Assembly: GCA_964347945.1 (NCBI GenBank)
Contig: CAYGAW010000056.1
Coordinates: forward strand, 1 to 41,174
Length of the DNA: 41,174 nucleotides
Reading direction: 5' to 3'
Source of the DNA: CAYGAW01 sp964347945
GTDB taxonomy: Bacteria; Chloroflexota; Anaerolineae; UBA7937; B3-Chlor
Under the pieces are notes generated by a model. The model worked only from the letters and a program-made list of their open reading frames with translations, made no database searches and was not told the DNA's origin. Shown here in pieces: positions 24,528 to 32,615 of this stretch (its first letter is position 1; every line of letters starts with the position of its first letter). The position numbers and the translations under genes were made by a program.

Positions 24528-24748
24528 TTCCTCAAAACCCACACTATGAGGTTTAAGACGACGGTAGCCAGGATGCTGAGCACTATGCTGGTCACGATGG
24601 GGAAGAAGCAAGACACGTTGCCCCATCTGAGGTTGATGTCGCCAGGTAGGCGGCCCACCCAAGGAACCCGGCCGACCACCAGCACAACGAAGCCCAAGAC
24701 CAGCAGGACAACACCCAGCATCAGCAGAAGCCTACCCAACGTCTCCAT
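24524..24748 (-). CDS. DUF2905 family small membrane protein
   Basis: This 74-residue protein has two hydrophobic helices separated by GRVPWVGRLPGDINLRWGNVSCFFPI, the signature of DUF2905 (a short bacterial inner-membrane family of unknown function commonly near ruvB/queA). ATG 24748 is chosen over GTG 24772 because an AGGA site lies about 9 bases upstream. The last 4 bases overlap queA. Nothing in the sequence suggests enzymatic activity. Confidence 0.85.
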   Translation of the reverse strand: METLGRLLLMLGVVLLVLGFVVLVVGRVPWVGRLPGDINLRWGNVSCFFPIVTSIVLSILATVVLNLIVWVLRK

Positions 24749-24759
24749 CGCGCTGTTTC

Positions 24760-26316
24760 CTAACCGGTCCACCCTTTGCGCCGATAGATAAACAGGAAGC
24801 CACGGAGCGAAGGATCATCGATCCATGGCACATCCATGCGCAGGTAGGTATCCAAGCCGTCCAAGAAGGGCGCCGAAGCAATGATCAAATCCGGGCGCCG
24901 CCACATGATGTAGTCGAAATCGAACTTCTCATGACCAGGGACGCCCTCTCCCATGTCTTCAACCTCTAGATGCGCGGTGTGCACGTCGTTGACCCCAAAC
25001 ATATCCAGGGTTCGGAGACCCGAGTGGTAGGGTATCTGCCCCGCTGCGTCCACGGCTATGAAGGTATCCGCGGGCACGCTATCACGCAGCCATTTGCCCA
25101 TGGCCACTCGCGCATGAGTGGCTCTGGCCGCTTGGAAGTGAACGACGAATAACTCATGCTCTCCCTCCAGGGACGAAAAGTTGAACAGAGCCAATTGTGC
25201 CAGCGCCAGAACCACCAGCCCAGCACCTCGCAGGGCGACCACAAGACTCGCAGACTCGCTGACTCGTCGTGCGTACCTCACCAAGCTCTCGTACGCCTCC
25301 ACGGCGCCAGAAGCCACCAGAATGTATGCCGCAGGCAGTATAGGCGCAAAGAACCGGCCGACTGACCAGTCTCCTCCAACGAACACAATGTAGCCCGCGT
25401 AGATCGCCACAAGCGCGAGAAGCAATGTGAGCCAGAAGCTGAGCTTCCTCTTCACCACGGGGATGAGGACCAGCAGGGCCGTCAGCCAGCCCATACGGAG
25501 GCCGGCGAACGTACCCAGGTGCCGCAATCCCCGCTGGTATTGAGCTCCGCTGTCCCTGACAGTGACCTTGGCATAGAAAGTGTTGGGCAGCAAGAAACCG
25601 TAGTAGTAGTAACGCCATAAGAAGAAGGGTAGGTACATAGCCATGAAGGTCCCAACCCGGGCCACATCGGCTGCAGTGACGAGCCGCCTCTGCAACACCA
25701 GACGCGCGAGGGCCTGATGGAACACGATGACCATCAAGACGAGCAGACCCTCGGGACGGGTCATGGCGGCCAAGCCCAATACGGCGCCGGACAGGAAGCC
25801 GGGCTTGTCGTTCTTCCACTCCCAGACATAGAGCGTGATTGCGGCCAATATCAGGAAAGCGAACATGGAAGTCTCCATGCCACTCACCGCCCACAACGCA
25901 AAGGACCCGTCAGCAGCCAGACACAGCATGGCTATGATCGGTACGGCGGAGTCCCTCAACGAAATGACTCTGCAGAACACGTAGACTAGGCCGACGCTGG
26001 CCAAAGTGAAAAGAGCGCCCAGCACGATGGCTGCGGGAGATGGGTCGAATCCCAGACGCATGAAGAAGGCCAGCAAGATTGTCCATAGGAAGTTCGTGTA
26101 TCCCTCGACCCGCTCACCAGGATTGAACACCAAACCCTGCCCTGCTATGAGGTTCTGAGCATAGCGGAACGAGATGTAAGCGTCATCCACGGCATCAGCG
26201 CCCAACTCGCGATAGTAGAAAACCTCGTGTGCTAAGAGGATGAGGCAAGCGACGAGAAGGTAAGTCAGGGGATGGGTTAGCACCCTCCTTGCCCCGGCCG
26301 TGACACTGCTAGACAT
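24760..26316 (-). CDS. GT-C type membrane glycosyltransferase (family 39/AftB-like)
   Basis: This 518-residue protein has about ten membrane helices. The first extracytoplasmic loop carries AVDDAYISFRYAQNLI, then GERVEGYTNFLW. An acidic pair in this loop is the usual catalytic feature of GT-C polyprenyl-phosphate-sugar transferases, and the DDAYIxxRY...EGYTNFLW pattern recalls AftB-like arabinosyltransferases. The C-terminal 150 residues form a soluble domain. It probably transfers a lipid-linked sugar to a surface glycan or glycoprotein. Donor and acceptor are unknown. ATG 26316 is chosen because GGAG lies 6 bases upstream and the queH overlap is then 8 bases. Starts at 26349 or 26358 would overlap more. 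It is oddly placed inside a queuosine gene cluster. Confidence 0.85.
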   Translation of the reverse strand: MSSSVTAGARRVLTHPLTYLLVACLILLAHEVFYYRELGADAVDDAYISFRYAQNLIAGQGLVFNPGERVEGYTNFLWTILLAFFMRLGFDPSPAAIVLGALFTLASVGLVYVFCRVISLRDSAVPIIAMLCLAADGSFALWAVSGMETSMFAFLILAAITLYVWEWKNDKPGFLSGAVLGLAAMTRPEGLLVLMVIVFHQALARLVLQRRLVTAADVARVGTFMAMYLPFFLWRYYYYGFLLPNTFYAKVTVRDSGAQYQRGLRHLGTFAGLRMGWLTALLVLIPVVKRKLSFWLTLLLALVAIYAGYIVFVGGDWSVGRFFAPILPAAYILVASGAVEAYESLVRYARRVSESASLVVALRGAGLVVLALAQLALFNFSSLEGEHELFVVHFQAARATHARVAMGKWLRDSVPADTFIAVDAAGQIPYHSGLRTLDMFGVNDVHTAHLEVEDMGEGVPGHEKFDFDYIMWRRPDLIIASAPFLDGLDTYLRMDVPWIDDPSLRGFLFIYRRKGWTG

Positions 26317-27073
26317 TCCGTGCTCCAGAGGTCGAGCGGGAGATGTCATCGCCCGCATATCTCTCCCACTCGCTGTAGATACAGCCGCAGTATTGCTGGC
26401 GATACAGTTCGTGCTCCCGAGTCAGACGTCCCCTCTCAGACCAGCCTCGGCGGAAATTCTCAAAGTAGAACCCCACCCCGTGCTCGTCGGCGACTCGCTC
26501 GCCTATCTCCCGCACCATATCCTGATTCTGGTGCGGGCTTATGAGCAACGTGGTGGTAATGACGTCGAATGCCTCCTGCGCAGCCACCATCGCAGCGCGC
26601 CTCAAGCGCATCTCATAGCAGAATCGACACCGTTCGCCACGTGCCTCGTGACCGGCCACCAACCGGAAGAACAAGGGCATCTGGTACTCTTGCTCTTGGA
26701 CAAGCGGCAGGCCTGTGGATTCCGCGTACGTCTGGAAGCTCCCTAGCCGCTTCTGATGCTCGCTGAAGGGATGGATGTTGGGGTTGTACCAGAAACCCGT
26801 AACCTCGAAGCCCTCGTCCCTCAAGCGATTGATGACGTAAGTGGAGCAAGGCCCGCAGCAGGCGTGCAACAAGATACTCTTGCCCTCTCCACGCCTGCAC
26901 TCCTGTGCTGCTTCCGGCTTGTCAGGCAACTCGACTGCATAGGGGAGTTGGACGGTCAGCGGGCTTTCGCTCAACAAAGCTGCCTTACCCTGGGCCACCA
27001 TACGTCGCGCCTTGGCCGCCGAACAGGGAGAGAGTTGCCTACCGCGGCTATCCAATACGCGTGCTCTAGCCAT
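26309..27073 (-). CDS. queH: Epoxyqueuosine reductase QueH with N-terminal PLMP/RRXRR-like domain
   Basis: This 254-residue protein has a QueH (DUF208) domain at about 64-240, with all cluster/metal cysteines: HACCGPC (70-76), CRFC (149-152) and YCGC (228-231). QueH reduces epoxyqueuosine in tRNA to queuosine, the last step after QueA. The unusual part is residues 3-50. RVLDSRGRQLSPCSAAKARR and GKAALLSESPLTVQLPYAV align by eye with the N-terminal PLMP/RRXRR segment of IscB-type nucleases (G-x-x-L-x-P ... A-R ... G-K-A ... P-[FL]-T-[IV]-Q-L-x-Y). ATG 27073 has AGGA 8 bases upstream, and the domain is contiguous with QueH in one frame. It follows ruvB by 18 bases. The QueH call is firm. The N-domain assignment is by recall of the family pattern. 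Confidence 0.9.
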   Translation of the reverse strand: MARARVLDSRGRQLSPCSAAKARRMVAQGKAALLSESPLTVQLPYAVELPDKPEAAQECRRGEGKSILLHACCGPCSTYVINRLRDEGFEVTGFWYNPNIHPFSEHQKRLGSFQTYAESTGLPLVQEQEYQMPLFFRLVAGHEARGERCRFCYEMRLRRAAMVAAQEAFDVITTTLLISPHQNQDMVREIGERVADEHGVGFYFENFRRGWSERGRLTREHELYRQQYCGCIYSEWERYAGDDISRSTSGARNV

Positions 27074-27091
27074 CGCCAGTTCCTGCGTGGT

Positions 27092-28117
27092 TCACAACAA
27101 TCGCGGCTGCGGAGGCTCCTTGTCGTAGGGAATCCCCAAGTGACCGTAGGCGAGCTTGGTGGCCACGCGACCGCGCGGAGTACGATCTATGAACCCCAGC
27201 TGCAGCAGATAGGGCTCGTAGACATCCATGATTGTGTCAGCTTCCTCGCTGATGCAGGCAGCGATGGTGTCAACGCCTACCGGTCCACCATTGAACTTGA
27301 CGATGATGGCCTCGATAACCCGCCGATCTATGTCATCCAGGCCCAGATCATCCACCTCGAGCATACTCAGCGCCTGGCAGGCTACCTCTCTGGTGATGAC
27401 TCCGTCAGCCCGCACCTGAGCATAATCGCGCACGCGCTTAAGAAACCGGTTGGCCACGCGTGGGGTCCCTCGAGCACGCTTGGCAATCTCCTCAACTCCA
27501 CCGTCGTCTATTTCCACCCCCAGTAGCCCGGCAGAACGCCCTACAATGCGTTTCATGGCCCCTTCGCCATAGAAATCGAGCCGGTGCAAGACGCCAAAGC
27601 GTTCGCGTAATGGCGCGGTCAACAGGGCAATGCGCGTAGTAGCGCCCACGACCGTGAAGCGAGGTAGTGGTAGATGTATGGTCTTGGCGCTCGGCCCCTT
27701 GCCGATGACAATGTCCAGGGCATAGTCTTCCATCGCCGGATACAGCCGTTCCTCGACGGGCCGACTGAGCCGGTGCACCTCGTCTATGAAGAGAATGTCT
27801 TGCTCGCCCAGATTGGTGATGATCGCTGCCAGATCTCCGGCCCGCTCGATAGCCGGCCCCGAGGTGACGGTGATCTTCACCCTCATCTCGTGCGCCAGAA
27901 TGTGCGCCAAGGTCGTCTTGCCGAGGCCTGGTGGCCCGTGGAATAGGACGTGATCCAGCGCTTCTCCTCTGCCCTTTGCCGCCTCCAGGAGGATGCGAAG
28001 ATTCTCCTTAAGCTTCTGTTGCCCGATGAACTCGTCCAGGCTGCCCGGCCGCAGGCTAGAGTCGTGGACTCTGTCTTCTCCTCTCACCTTGGCCGAGACT
28101 ACTCTCTCCTCAGACAC
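27092..28117 (-). CDS. ruvB: Holliday junction branch migration helicase RuvB
   Basis: This 341-residue AAA+ motor has Walker A GPPGLGKT (61-68), Walker B LFIDEVHRL, sensor 1 VGATTR, and RFGVLHRLDFY in the arginine-finger region. The C-terminal winged-helix DNA-binding domain has GPVGVDTIAACISEEADTIMDVYEPYLLQLGFIDRTPRGR. RuvB drives branch migration with RuvA. ruvA and ruvC are not in the window. GTG 28117 is preferred over an upstream start at 28156 because GGAGG lies 5 bases before it. It heads a same-strand cluster with queH, GT, DUF2905 and queA, and ruvB-queA linkage is common in bacteria. Confidence 0.97.
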   Translation of the reverse strand: MSEERVVSAKVRGEDRVHDSSLRPGSLDEFIGQQKLKENLRILLEAAKGRGEALDHVLFHGPPGLGKTTLAHILAHEMRVKITVTSGPAIERAGDLAAIITNLGEQDILFIDEVHRLSRPVEERLYPAMEDYALDIVIGKGPSAKTIHLPLPRFTVVGATTRIALLTAPLRERFGVLHRLDFYGEGAMKRIVGRSAGLLGVEIDDGGVEEIAKRARGTPRVANRFLKRVRDYAQVRADGVITREVACQALSMLEVDDLGLDDIDRRVIEAIIVKFNGGPVGVDTIAACISEEADTIMDVYEPYLLQLGFIDRTPRGRVATKLAYGHLGIPYDKEPPQPRLL

Positions 28118-28151
28118 CTTGGCCTCCCCGCAGCCGCCCTGCCATAACGCT

Positions 28152-28178
28152 ATCATAGTATAGCCGAGCTCACGTCAA
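28152..28178 (-). promoter_or_regulatory. Candidate promoter of the ruvB-queH-queA cluster
   Basis: On the minus strand, TTGACG (28173-28178) and TATGAT (28152-28157) with a short 15-base spacer. A TATACT also lies at 28157-28162 but is too close to the -35. Confidence 0.4.
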
Positions 28179-28274
28179 TGGTAAAGCAGTGCGTTGGGTA
28201 AACGGAAAAGATAGATTACGGCAGCTTTCGAGATAATGCATGAGATTCTGAGCGAAAGAACGCGCTGAGGGTCA

Positions 28275-28303
28275 TTGACATGCTCGGAAAAATGCAGTAT
28301 ATA
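28275..28303 (+). promoter_or_regulatory. Promoter of the DksA/TraR-type gene
   Basis: A perfect TTGACA (28275-28280), a 17-base spacer and TATATA (28298-28303), with TATAGT two bases further as an alternative -10. The leader downstream contains the perfect palindrome CACGCCGCGGCGTG at 28331-28344, a possible operator. Confidence 0.6.
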
Positions 28304-28366
28304 GTAAGAGTCGATTTGGCACTGGTTGCCCACGCCGCGGCGTGTCCTGGCCGGGCGAAGTGAGCA

Positions 28367-28774
28367 ATGAGTGGCCGAGTACCCTGGGAAGCGGAGGATG
28401 CCTTGACACACGACAAGTGGCACAACGTGAGGATCAAGCTCGATGCCGAACAGGACGAAACCCTGGCCGAGATCTCACGTTTGAGCGCCGTATTGAAATC
28501 CGAGTTGGAAGCCGATCTTGAGGACGGAGATCCCGACCTCTATGAGCGAGAGAAGACGCTGGCCCTCCTGCGCAATCTAGAAGACAAGCAGTACTCCCTC
28601 TCTCAGGCCCTGGCGTCGTTAGAGGATGGGACCTATGGCACTTGCGAGAATTGCGGCAGAGAGATCAGTCCTGAGCGCCTGGAGGCCTTGCCCTATGCGA
28701 CCCTCTGCCTACAGTGCAAGGCTCTCCTAGAGAGGGGCATGATCGTCAGGCCAGCCGAACGATCATCCTTCTGA
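28367..28774 (+). CDS. DksA/TraR-family C4 zinc finger protein
   Basis: This protein of 135 residues or fewer has a helical coiled-coil-like N-terminal half (EQDETLAEISRLSAVLKSELEAD...LALLRNLEDKQYSLSQALASLEDGTYG). A C4 zinc finger CENCGREI...CLQC follows (about 97-120). DksA/TraR-type proteins reach the RNA polymerase secondary channel in proteobacteria. In other phyla the family member (YocK/YteA-like) has unclear roles. The start is ambiguous: ATG 28367 has no good site, while TTG 28403 has GGAGG 5 bases upstream and would give 123 residues. Its end overlaps the convergent adenine deaminase gene by 12 bases. A near-consensus promoter lies at 28275-28303. Confidence 0.85.
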   Translation: MSGRVPWEAEDALTHDKWHNVRIKLDAEQDETLAEISRLSAVLKSELEADLEDGDPDLYEREKTLALLRNLEDKQYSLSQALASLEDGTYGTCENCGREISPERLEALPYATLCLQCKALLERGMIVRPAERSSF

Positions 28775-30553
28775 GGCTGGCCAGATTATCTTGCTCTCCT
28801 TCACGCCCCACAGACCCTTGGGCGTCAGGCGCACCCAAGGCAACGTGGAAAAGGTGAGGAAGCCAAGGGTGAAGATGGGGTTCTCCAGCGAGCATCCCAT
28901 GCGCCTCAAGATCCTCATCACGTTACGTATCTGATCGGCAAGATCCTCCAACGGAGCATCCGACATCAAGCCGCCAATGGGCAAGGGTATCTCCGCCAGC
29001 ACTGCTCCATCATGCGCCAGCACTATCCCCCCGCGCGACTCCTGCATACGCCGCAACGCAAGCACCATGTCGCTCTCCTGACAACCGATGACCAAGGGAC
29101 GGTGGGGTTCGTGGGCCAAGCTGGAGGCCAGACCTCCGACTTTGGCACCAAATCCAGTCATGAACGCCGTCAGGAAGCCCGGCAGCTCTGTGTTCAGCAC
29201 AGCAGCTTTCAGCACATCCTGATCCGGTGGCAACTGGACTTGGCCATCCTTCACCGGCAATGTGAGATCCTGGCGCCTGGTGATCGTCTTGTCTACTATG
29301 GTTATCACTGGCAGTGTGACCGCCCCGTCCGACACAGTGCTCGCCACCTCGAAACTGGTCTCGTCGACGGTGCGAGGCAGCTGGCGATGCGGGAGCCAGG
29401 CGATTCGCAACGCCTCCGGAGGGACGGATGGGATTTCTGCGACCGGCTCGCCCTCGCGGGCTGCGATTGCACCATCGGCGATGACGACTCTGGGCGTCAT
29501 GTCGTCCAAATGGTCCACTACAAGAATATCGGCTATCCTGCCGGGTGCTATGCCCCCCAAGTCAGTGTCCAGGCCCAAGTATGTGGCCGGGTTGAGGGTA
29601 GCCATTTGGATGGCCGTCAGCGGCGGCACCCCCTGCTGAATGGCCGCGGTAACCAAGCCGTCCATGTAGCCCGCCTCCAGTATGGCCGGAGGATCCATCC
29701 AGTCGGGTGTGAGCATTACTCTCCGTGTGTCCACCGCCGCCTCACCGACGACCAACTCTGCCAACGACTCAAGGTCCCCCCGAATGGATCCGTGCCTCAA
29801 CATCACATAGAGGCCCAGACGCAGTCGCTCCCTAGCCTCTCGCGCATTGATGGCCTCGTGGCACGATGTGAGCCCTGCTGCTGCCAACGCATCCAGCTTC
29901 TGGTAGGAGGCGCCGGTGGTATGCCCCTCTATCCGCTGTCCGTGGCGCTGAGCCAGCCCGAACTTGGTGAGCAGATCGGCGTCGCATGAGATAATCCTCA
30001 CCCAAGGAGTGACCTCACTGATCGCCCTCATCTCAGGTCGCAACAGACACGATTGCACGTCGGACTGAGAGAGTATGGGCTGGCCCTCCACCTGCGGAAG
30101 CGGCGGCGTGGCCACAGGAACGCTGAAATAGAACTTGACGGGTAGACCCCGCGTCATTGCGATGAGCATCTCCAACCCTGCCAGTCCCAAGGCCCCTACC
30201 GCCTCGTGCGGATCCGCCATGACGGCGGTCGTGCCACCTGCCAGGAAATGGGGGGTGAGAGACAAAGGGTTGGCAAAGAAATCTACGTGAGCGTGGGGAT
30301 CGATGAAGCCGGGGATGAGGTATGCTCCCTGGGCATCGATGACCTGCTCCCCAGGGCGAGCATTCCCTGTCGGAGGACCAACATAGGCAATGTGTTTTCC
30401 ACTGATGGCGACATCGTGCTTCTCCAACAACTCACCCGAGTAGACGTTCACGACCTTGCCGTTGCGAACGTAAAGGTCCGCCTCTCTTTGCCCGAGAGCG
30501 ACCTCTATCAATGATCTGAGGCTTCGCAGAGCGTCCTGCTCGCCATCTGTCAC
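28763..30553 (-). CDS. ade: Adenine deaminase
   Basis: This 596-residue enzyme converts adenine to hypoxanthine and ammonia. It is the Ade-type, binuclear metal amidohydrolase, not the adenosine-deaminase-like enzyme. Motifs are PGFIDPHAHVD (metal ligands His87 and His89), ADPHEAVGALG, IEGHTTG, SCHEAI, the family-specific RHGSIRGDL, and a TPDW metal Asp. The C-terminal 180 residues form the typical Ade_C domain (GQVQLPPDQDVLKAAVLN, GFGAKVGGLASSLAHEPHRPLVIG). GTG 30553 overlaps the upstream amidohydrolase stop by 4 bases (GTGA), and the length fits the family. It is the last gene of a five-gene operon. Confidence 0.95.
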   Translation of the reverse strand: MTDGEQDALRSLRSLIEVALGQREADLYVRNGKVVNVYSGELLEKHDVAISGKHIAYVGPPTGNARPGEQVIDAQGAYLIPGFIDPHAHVDFFANPLSLTPHFLAGGTTAVMADPHEAVGALGLAGLEMLIAMTRGLPVKFYFSVPVATPPLPQVEGQPILSQSDVQSCLLRPEMRAISEVTPWVRIISCDADLLTKFGLAQRHGQRIEGHTTGASYQKLDALAAAGLTSCHEAINAREARERLRLGLYVMLRHGSIRGDLESLAELVVGEAAVDTRRVMLTPDWMDPPAILEAGYMDGLVTAAIQQGVPPLTAIQMATLNPATYLGLDTDLGGIAPGRIADILVVDHLDDMTPRVVIADGAIAAREGEPVAEIPSVPPEALRIAWLPHRQLPRTVDETSFEVASTVSDGAVTLPVITIVDKTITRRQDLTLPVKDGQVQLPPDQDVLKAAVLNTELPGFLTAFMTGFGAKVGGLASSLAHEPHRPLVIGCQESDMVLALRRMQESRGGIVLAHDGAVLAEIPLPIGGLMSDAPLEDLADQIRNVMRILRRMGCSLENPIFTLGFLTFSTLPWVRLTPKGLWGVKESKIIWPASEG

Positions 30554-31386
30554 TGTGGTAACCCTAGCACGCGGACGGCGTTGCCTCCTAGAATGGCGTC
30601 CTTGCTCTCTTCGGTGATGTCCAAACTCCGTACTGTAGCGATGTTGCCTTTGATGTCCGTCACCGCGGGCCAATCGGACCCGAAGATTATCTTGTCAGCG
30701 TTTCTCTCGAGGTTGGGAAAGTAGTTGGGGAGCTTCTGTGGTGGCAGGCCCGTTACTTCCATGTAGATGTTGGGATGAAGCTGAGCGAGGAAGAAAGCGG
30801 CCTCGTACCAAAAGCCTCGTCCGCTATGGGCCATGATGATCGTGAGCTCGGGGAAATCGACGACCACATCGTCCAGATGCAGCGGATCACCATACTTCAG
30901 GCGAGCACCCCGGAACACCGAGGAGCCAGTGTGAACCATGATCGGCACTCCGAGTCGCTCAGCTTCGGCGTACAGCGGATACAGCCTCGTGTCGCTTGCA
31001 TAGAAGTGCTGATAGGTAGGATAGAGTTTCAAGCCACGGACACCCAGATCGCTCACACACCGCTGAAGTTCGCTCACCAAATCGGTTGTGACAAAGGGAT
31101 TCACGTTGGCAAACGGGATCAATCGCTCGCTGTCCTGACAGAATTCGGCCACCCGGTCGTTGGGGCTGGTGCCAGTGCTGAGCGGATTAGTCTCGGCGAG
31201 GGCCACCGCGTAGTCTATTCCCTGCTCGTCAAGATATTCCAGCATCGCCTGTGGACTGCTCAGGACGTGCCTCAGGTGCGCCAGAGTGTCCTCGCCGGCG
31301 TAATCCCGAAGCCAGTTGAGGAACCAGTCGGTGTACTCATCGGCAGTCGTCACGTGGAAGTGGAAATCGATGACTGGAGTACTCAC
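30550..31386 (-). CDS. Amidohydrolase-2 family metal-dependent hydrolase
   Basis: This 278-residue TIM-barrel hydrolase (PF04909-like) has an N-terminal metal motif DFHFH (His9, His11), then LKLYPTYQHF, VHTGSS (metal His), IIMAHSGRG and IIFGSDWPA with the catalytic Asp. The family includes decarboxylases and lactonases acting on small cyclic or carboxylated metabolites. The substrate here is not predictable. GTG 31386 is chosen because it overlaps the upstream stop by 4 bases and begins the domain directly (STPVIDFHFHV). It is embedded between a TIM-barrel isomerase-like gene and adenine deaminase with GTGA overlaps on both sides, so the three are almost certainly co-translated. Confidence 0.9.
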   Translation of the reverse strand: MSTPVIDFHFHVTTADEYTDWFLNWLRDYAGEDTLAHLRHVLSSPQAMLEYLDEQGIDYAVALAETNPLSTGTSPNDRVAEFCQDSERLIPFANVNPFVTTDLVSELQRCVSDLGVRGLKLYPTYQHFYASDTRLYPLYAEAERLGVPIMVHTGSSVFRGARLKYGDPLHLDDVVVDFPELTIIMAHSGRGFWYEAAFFLAQLHPNIYMEVTGLPPQKLPNYFPNLERNADKIIFGSDWPAVTDIKGNIATVRSLDITEESKDAILGGNAVRVLGLPQ

Positions 31387-32237
31387 AGCCACGGCTGCAC
31401 CCGCTCCAAGCTCTGCGACAGATGCGCCTCGGTGTTTACCTCAAGAATGAGAACCTTCTCGTACCGCCGCCTCATCAAGGTGTCCATGAGAGACACATAG
31501 TCCACTGAACCGGCGCCCAGTGGCAAATGATCTCGCACGCCTGGCCCACCTTTCCCACCACGAACGGCGTCGTGGAGATGGATCTCTCCGATCCTCTCCC
31601 AATGCTCACTGAGGAAGGTCAAGGGATCGCCGCCCTGTACGGTCAAGTGACCTACGTCTAAACAGATACTCATCCCGTGCTCATCTATCAGAGGCACGAC
31701 ATAGTCGAAGGGTAACCGCTCCAGGTTCTCCACACACACCTTGGCAGGAGTCACGAAGGCAGCAAGCTCGTCGAGAGTGCGCGCCGCTCGACGCAGAATC
31801 TCATCAATCAGGAGTTGCTTCTCCTTCTCAGCCATCTGTTGAACCGAAGCGAGCACTGAAGTCCACAGCCCCCACAAGTGTAGGACGTACGATTCGACAT
31901 CCAGGACCTGAGTCCACTCCAGGACTTGCCTGACGCTCTGCATCGTCGCCTGACGGATAGGCTCGGCCAAGCTGGCACCATCCTGCCACAGGAATGGTAG
32001 GTGGAGAGTGCACGTGAAGCCCAGCTCGTGCTGCAAAGCTGCCACCTGTGCGTAATACTCAGCGGTGAAAACTTGTGGGTAGAGTAGCGAGAAGTCCCCG
32101 TTCAGCTCCACAGCCTGTATCGCATACGCCTCTACCAGAGTGCGCACTGCATCGAGGTGACGGCGTCTCCCGACTTCCGGCCGCCTCACATCAAGGCTCC
32201 AACCAACAAACGCGATCAAAGTAGTGCCAATCCTCAC
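31383..32237 (-). CDS. Sugar phosphate isomerase/epimerase-like TIM-barrel protein (AP_endonuc_2 fold)
   Basis: This 284-residue protein has xylose-isomerase-like barrel features: an N-terminal MRIGTTLIAF strand, AVELNGDFSLL, TLHLPFLW, VCVENLERLP with the metal-binding Glu, ICLDVGHLT (Asp/His), EIHLHDAV (His/Asp) and VLILEVN (Glu). The metal-ligand pattern of the superfamily is present, so it is likely active. The reaction (isomerase, epimerase or endonuclease IV-like) is undetermined, but the size and lack of DNA-binding loops favour a sugar substrate. GTG 32237 has a G/A-rich site upstream. The stop overlaps the next gene by 4 bases. Confidence 0.85.
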   Translation of the reverse strand: MRIGTTLIAFVGWSLDVRRPEVGRRRHLDAVRTLVEAYAIQAVELNGDFSLLYPQVFTAEYYAQVAALQHELGFTCTLHLPFLWQDGASLAEPIRQATMQSVRQVLEWTQVLDVESYVLHLWGLWTSVLASVQQMAEKEKQLLIDEILRRAARTLDELAAFVTPAKVCVENLERLPFDYVVPLIDEHGMSICLDVGHLTVQGGDPLTFLSEHWERIGEIHLHDAVRGGKGGPGVRDHLPLGAGSVDYVSLMDTLMRRRYEKVLILEVNTEAHLSQSLERVQPWL

Positions 32238-32267
32238 TCTCGTCCCCCCTCCCCCTACGGAGGTGGG

Positions 32268-32615
32268 CTAGAACCTGCCCCTGTACTCATCCTCCTTGTA
32301 CTTCTCGGCATTCTTGGCCAGCTTGTCACTGACGACTGTAGCTATGTCAATATCCAACGAATTGGCGAGACTGAGGGCATAGATAAGGACGTCCGCCAAC
32401 TCTTCGCCCAGCCCCGCCAATTTCTCCTCATCCTCTCGCAGTCGCTGGGACTCCTCTGGCGTGAGCCACTGGAACTCCTCCATGAGCTCTGCGGCCTCAA
32501 TGGCAATAGACATGCTCAAGTTCTTGGGAGTGTGGAATTGCTCCCAATCGCGCCGGTCCCTGAAGTCCCTCACCAGATCCTTCAGATCTGCCAGAGTGGT
32601 GTCCGCGTCATTCAT
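32268..32615 (-). CDS. MazG-like nucleotide pyrophosphohydrolase (RS21-C6/dCTPase type)
   Basis: This 115-residue protein has the all-alpha NTP-PPase motifs EAAELMEEFQW (ExxE) and EELADVLIYAL (ExxD), which bind Mg and the triphosphate. It also has FHTPKNLSMSIAIEAAEL at the N-terminus and NAEKYKEDEYRGRF at the C-terminus, typical of the DCTPP1/RS21-C6 branch. It hydrolyses dCTP or modified nucleoside triphosphates to monophosphates, a house-cleaning role. ATG 32615 overlaps the TolB-like gene's stop by 8 bases. Placement with adenine deaminase suggests nucleotide/base turnover as a shared theme of this operon. Confidence 0.92.
   Translation of the reverse strand: MNDADTTLADLKDLVRDFRDRRDWEQFHTPKNLSMSIAIEAAELMEEFQWLTPEESQRLREDEEKLAGLGEELADVLIYALSLANSLDIDIATVVSDKLAKNAEKYKEDEYRGRF

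Noticed and set aside
29012..29989. Long open frame on the plus strand opposite adenine deaminase
   Set aside because: It is antisense to a well-recognised gene and its translation has no family resemblance.
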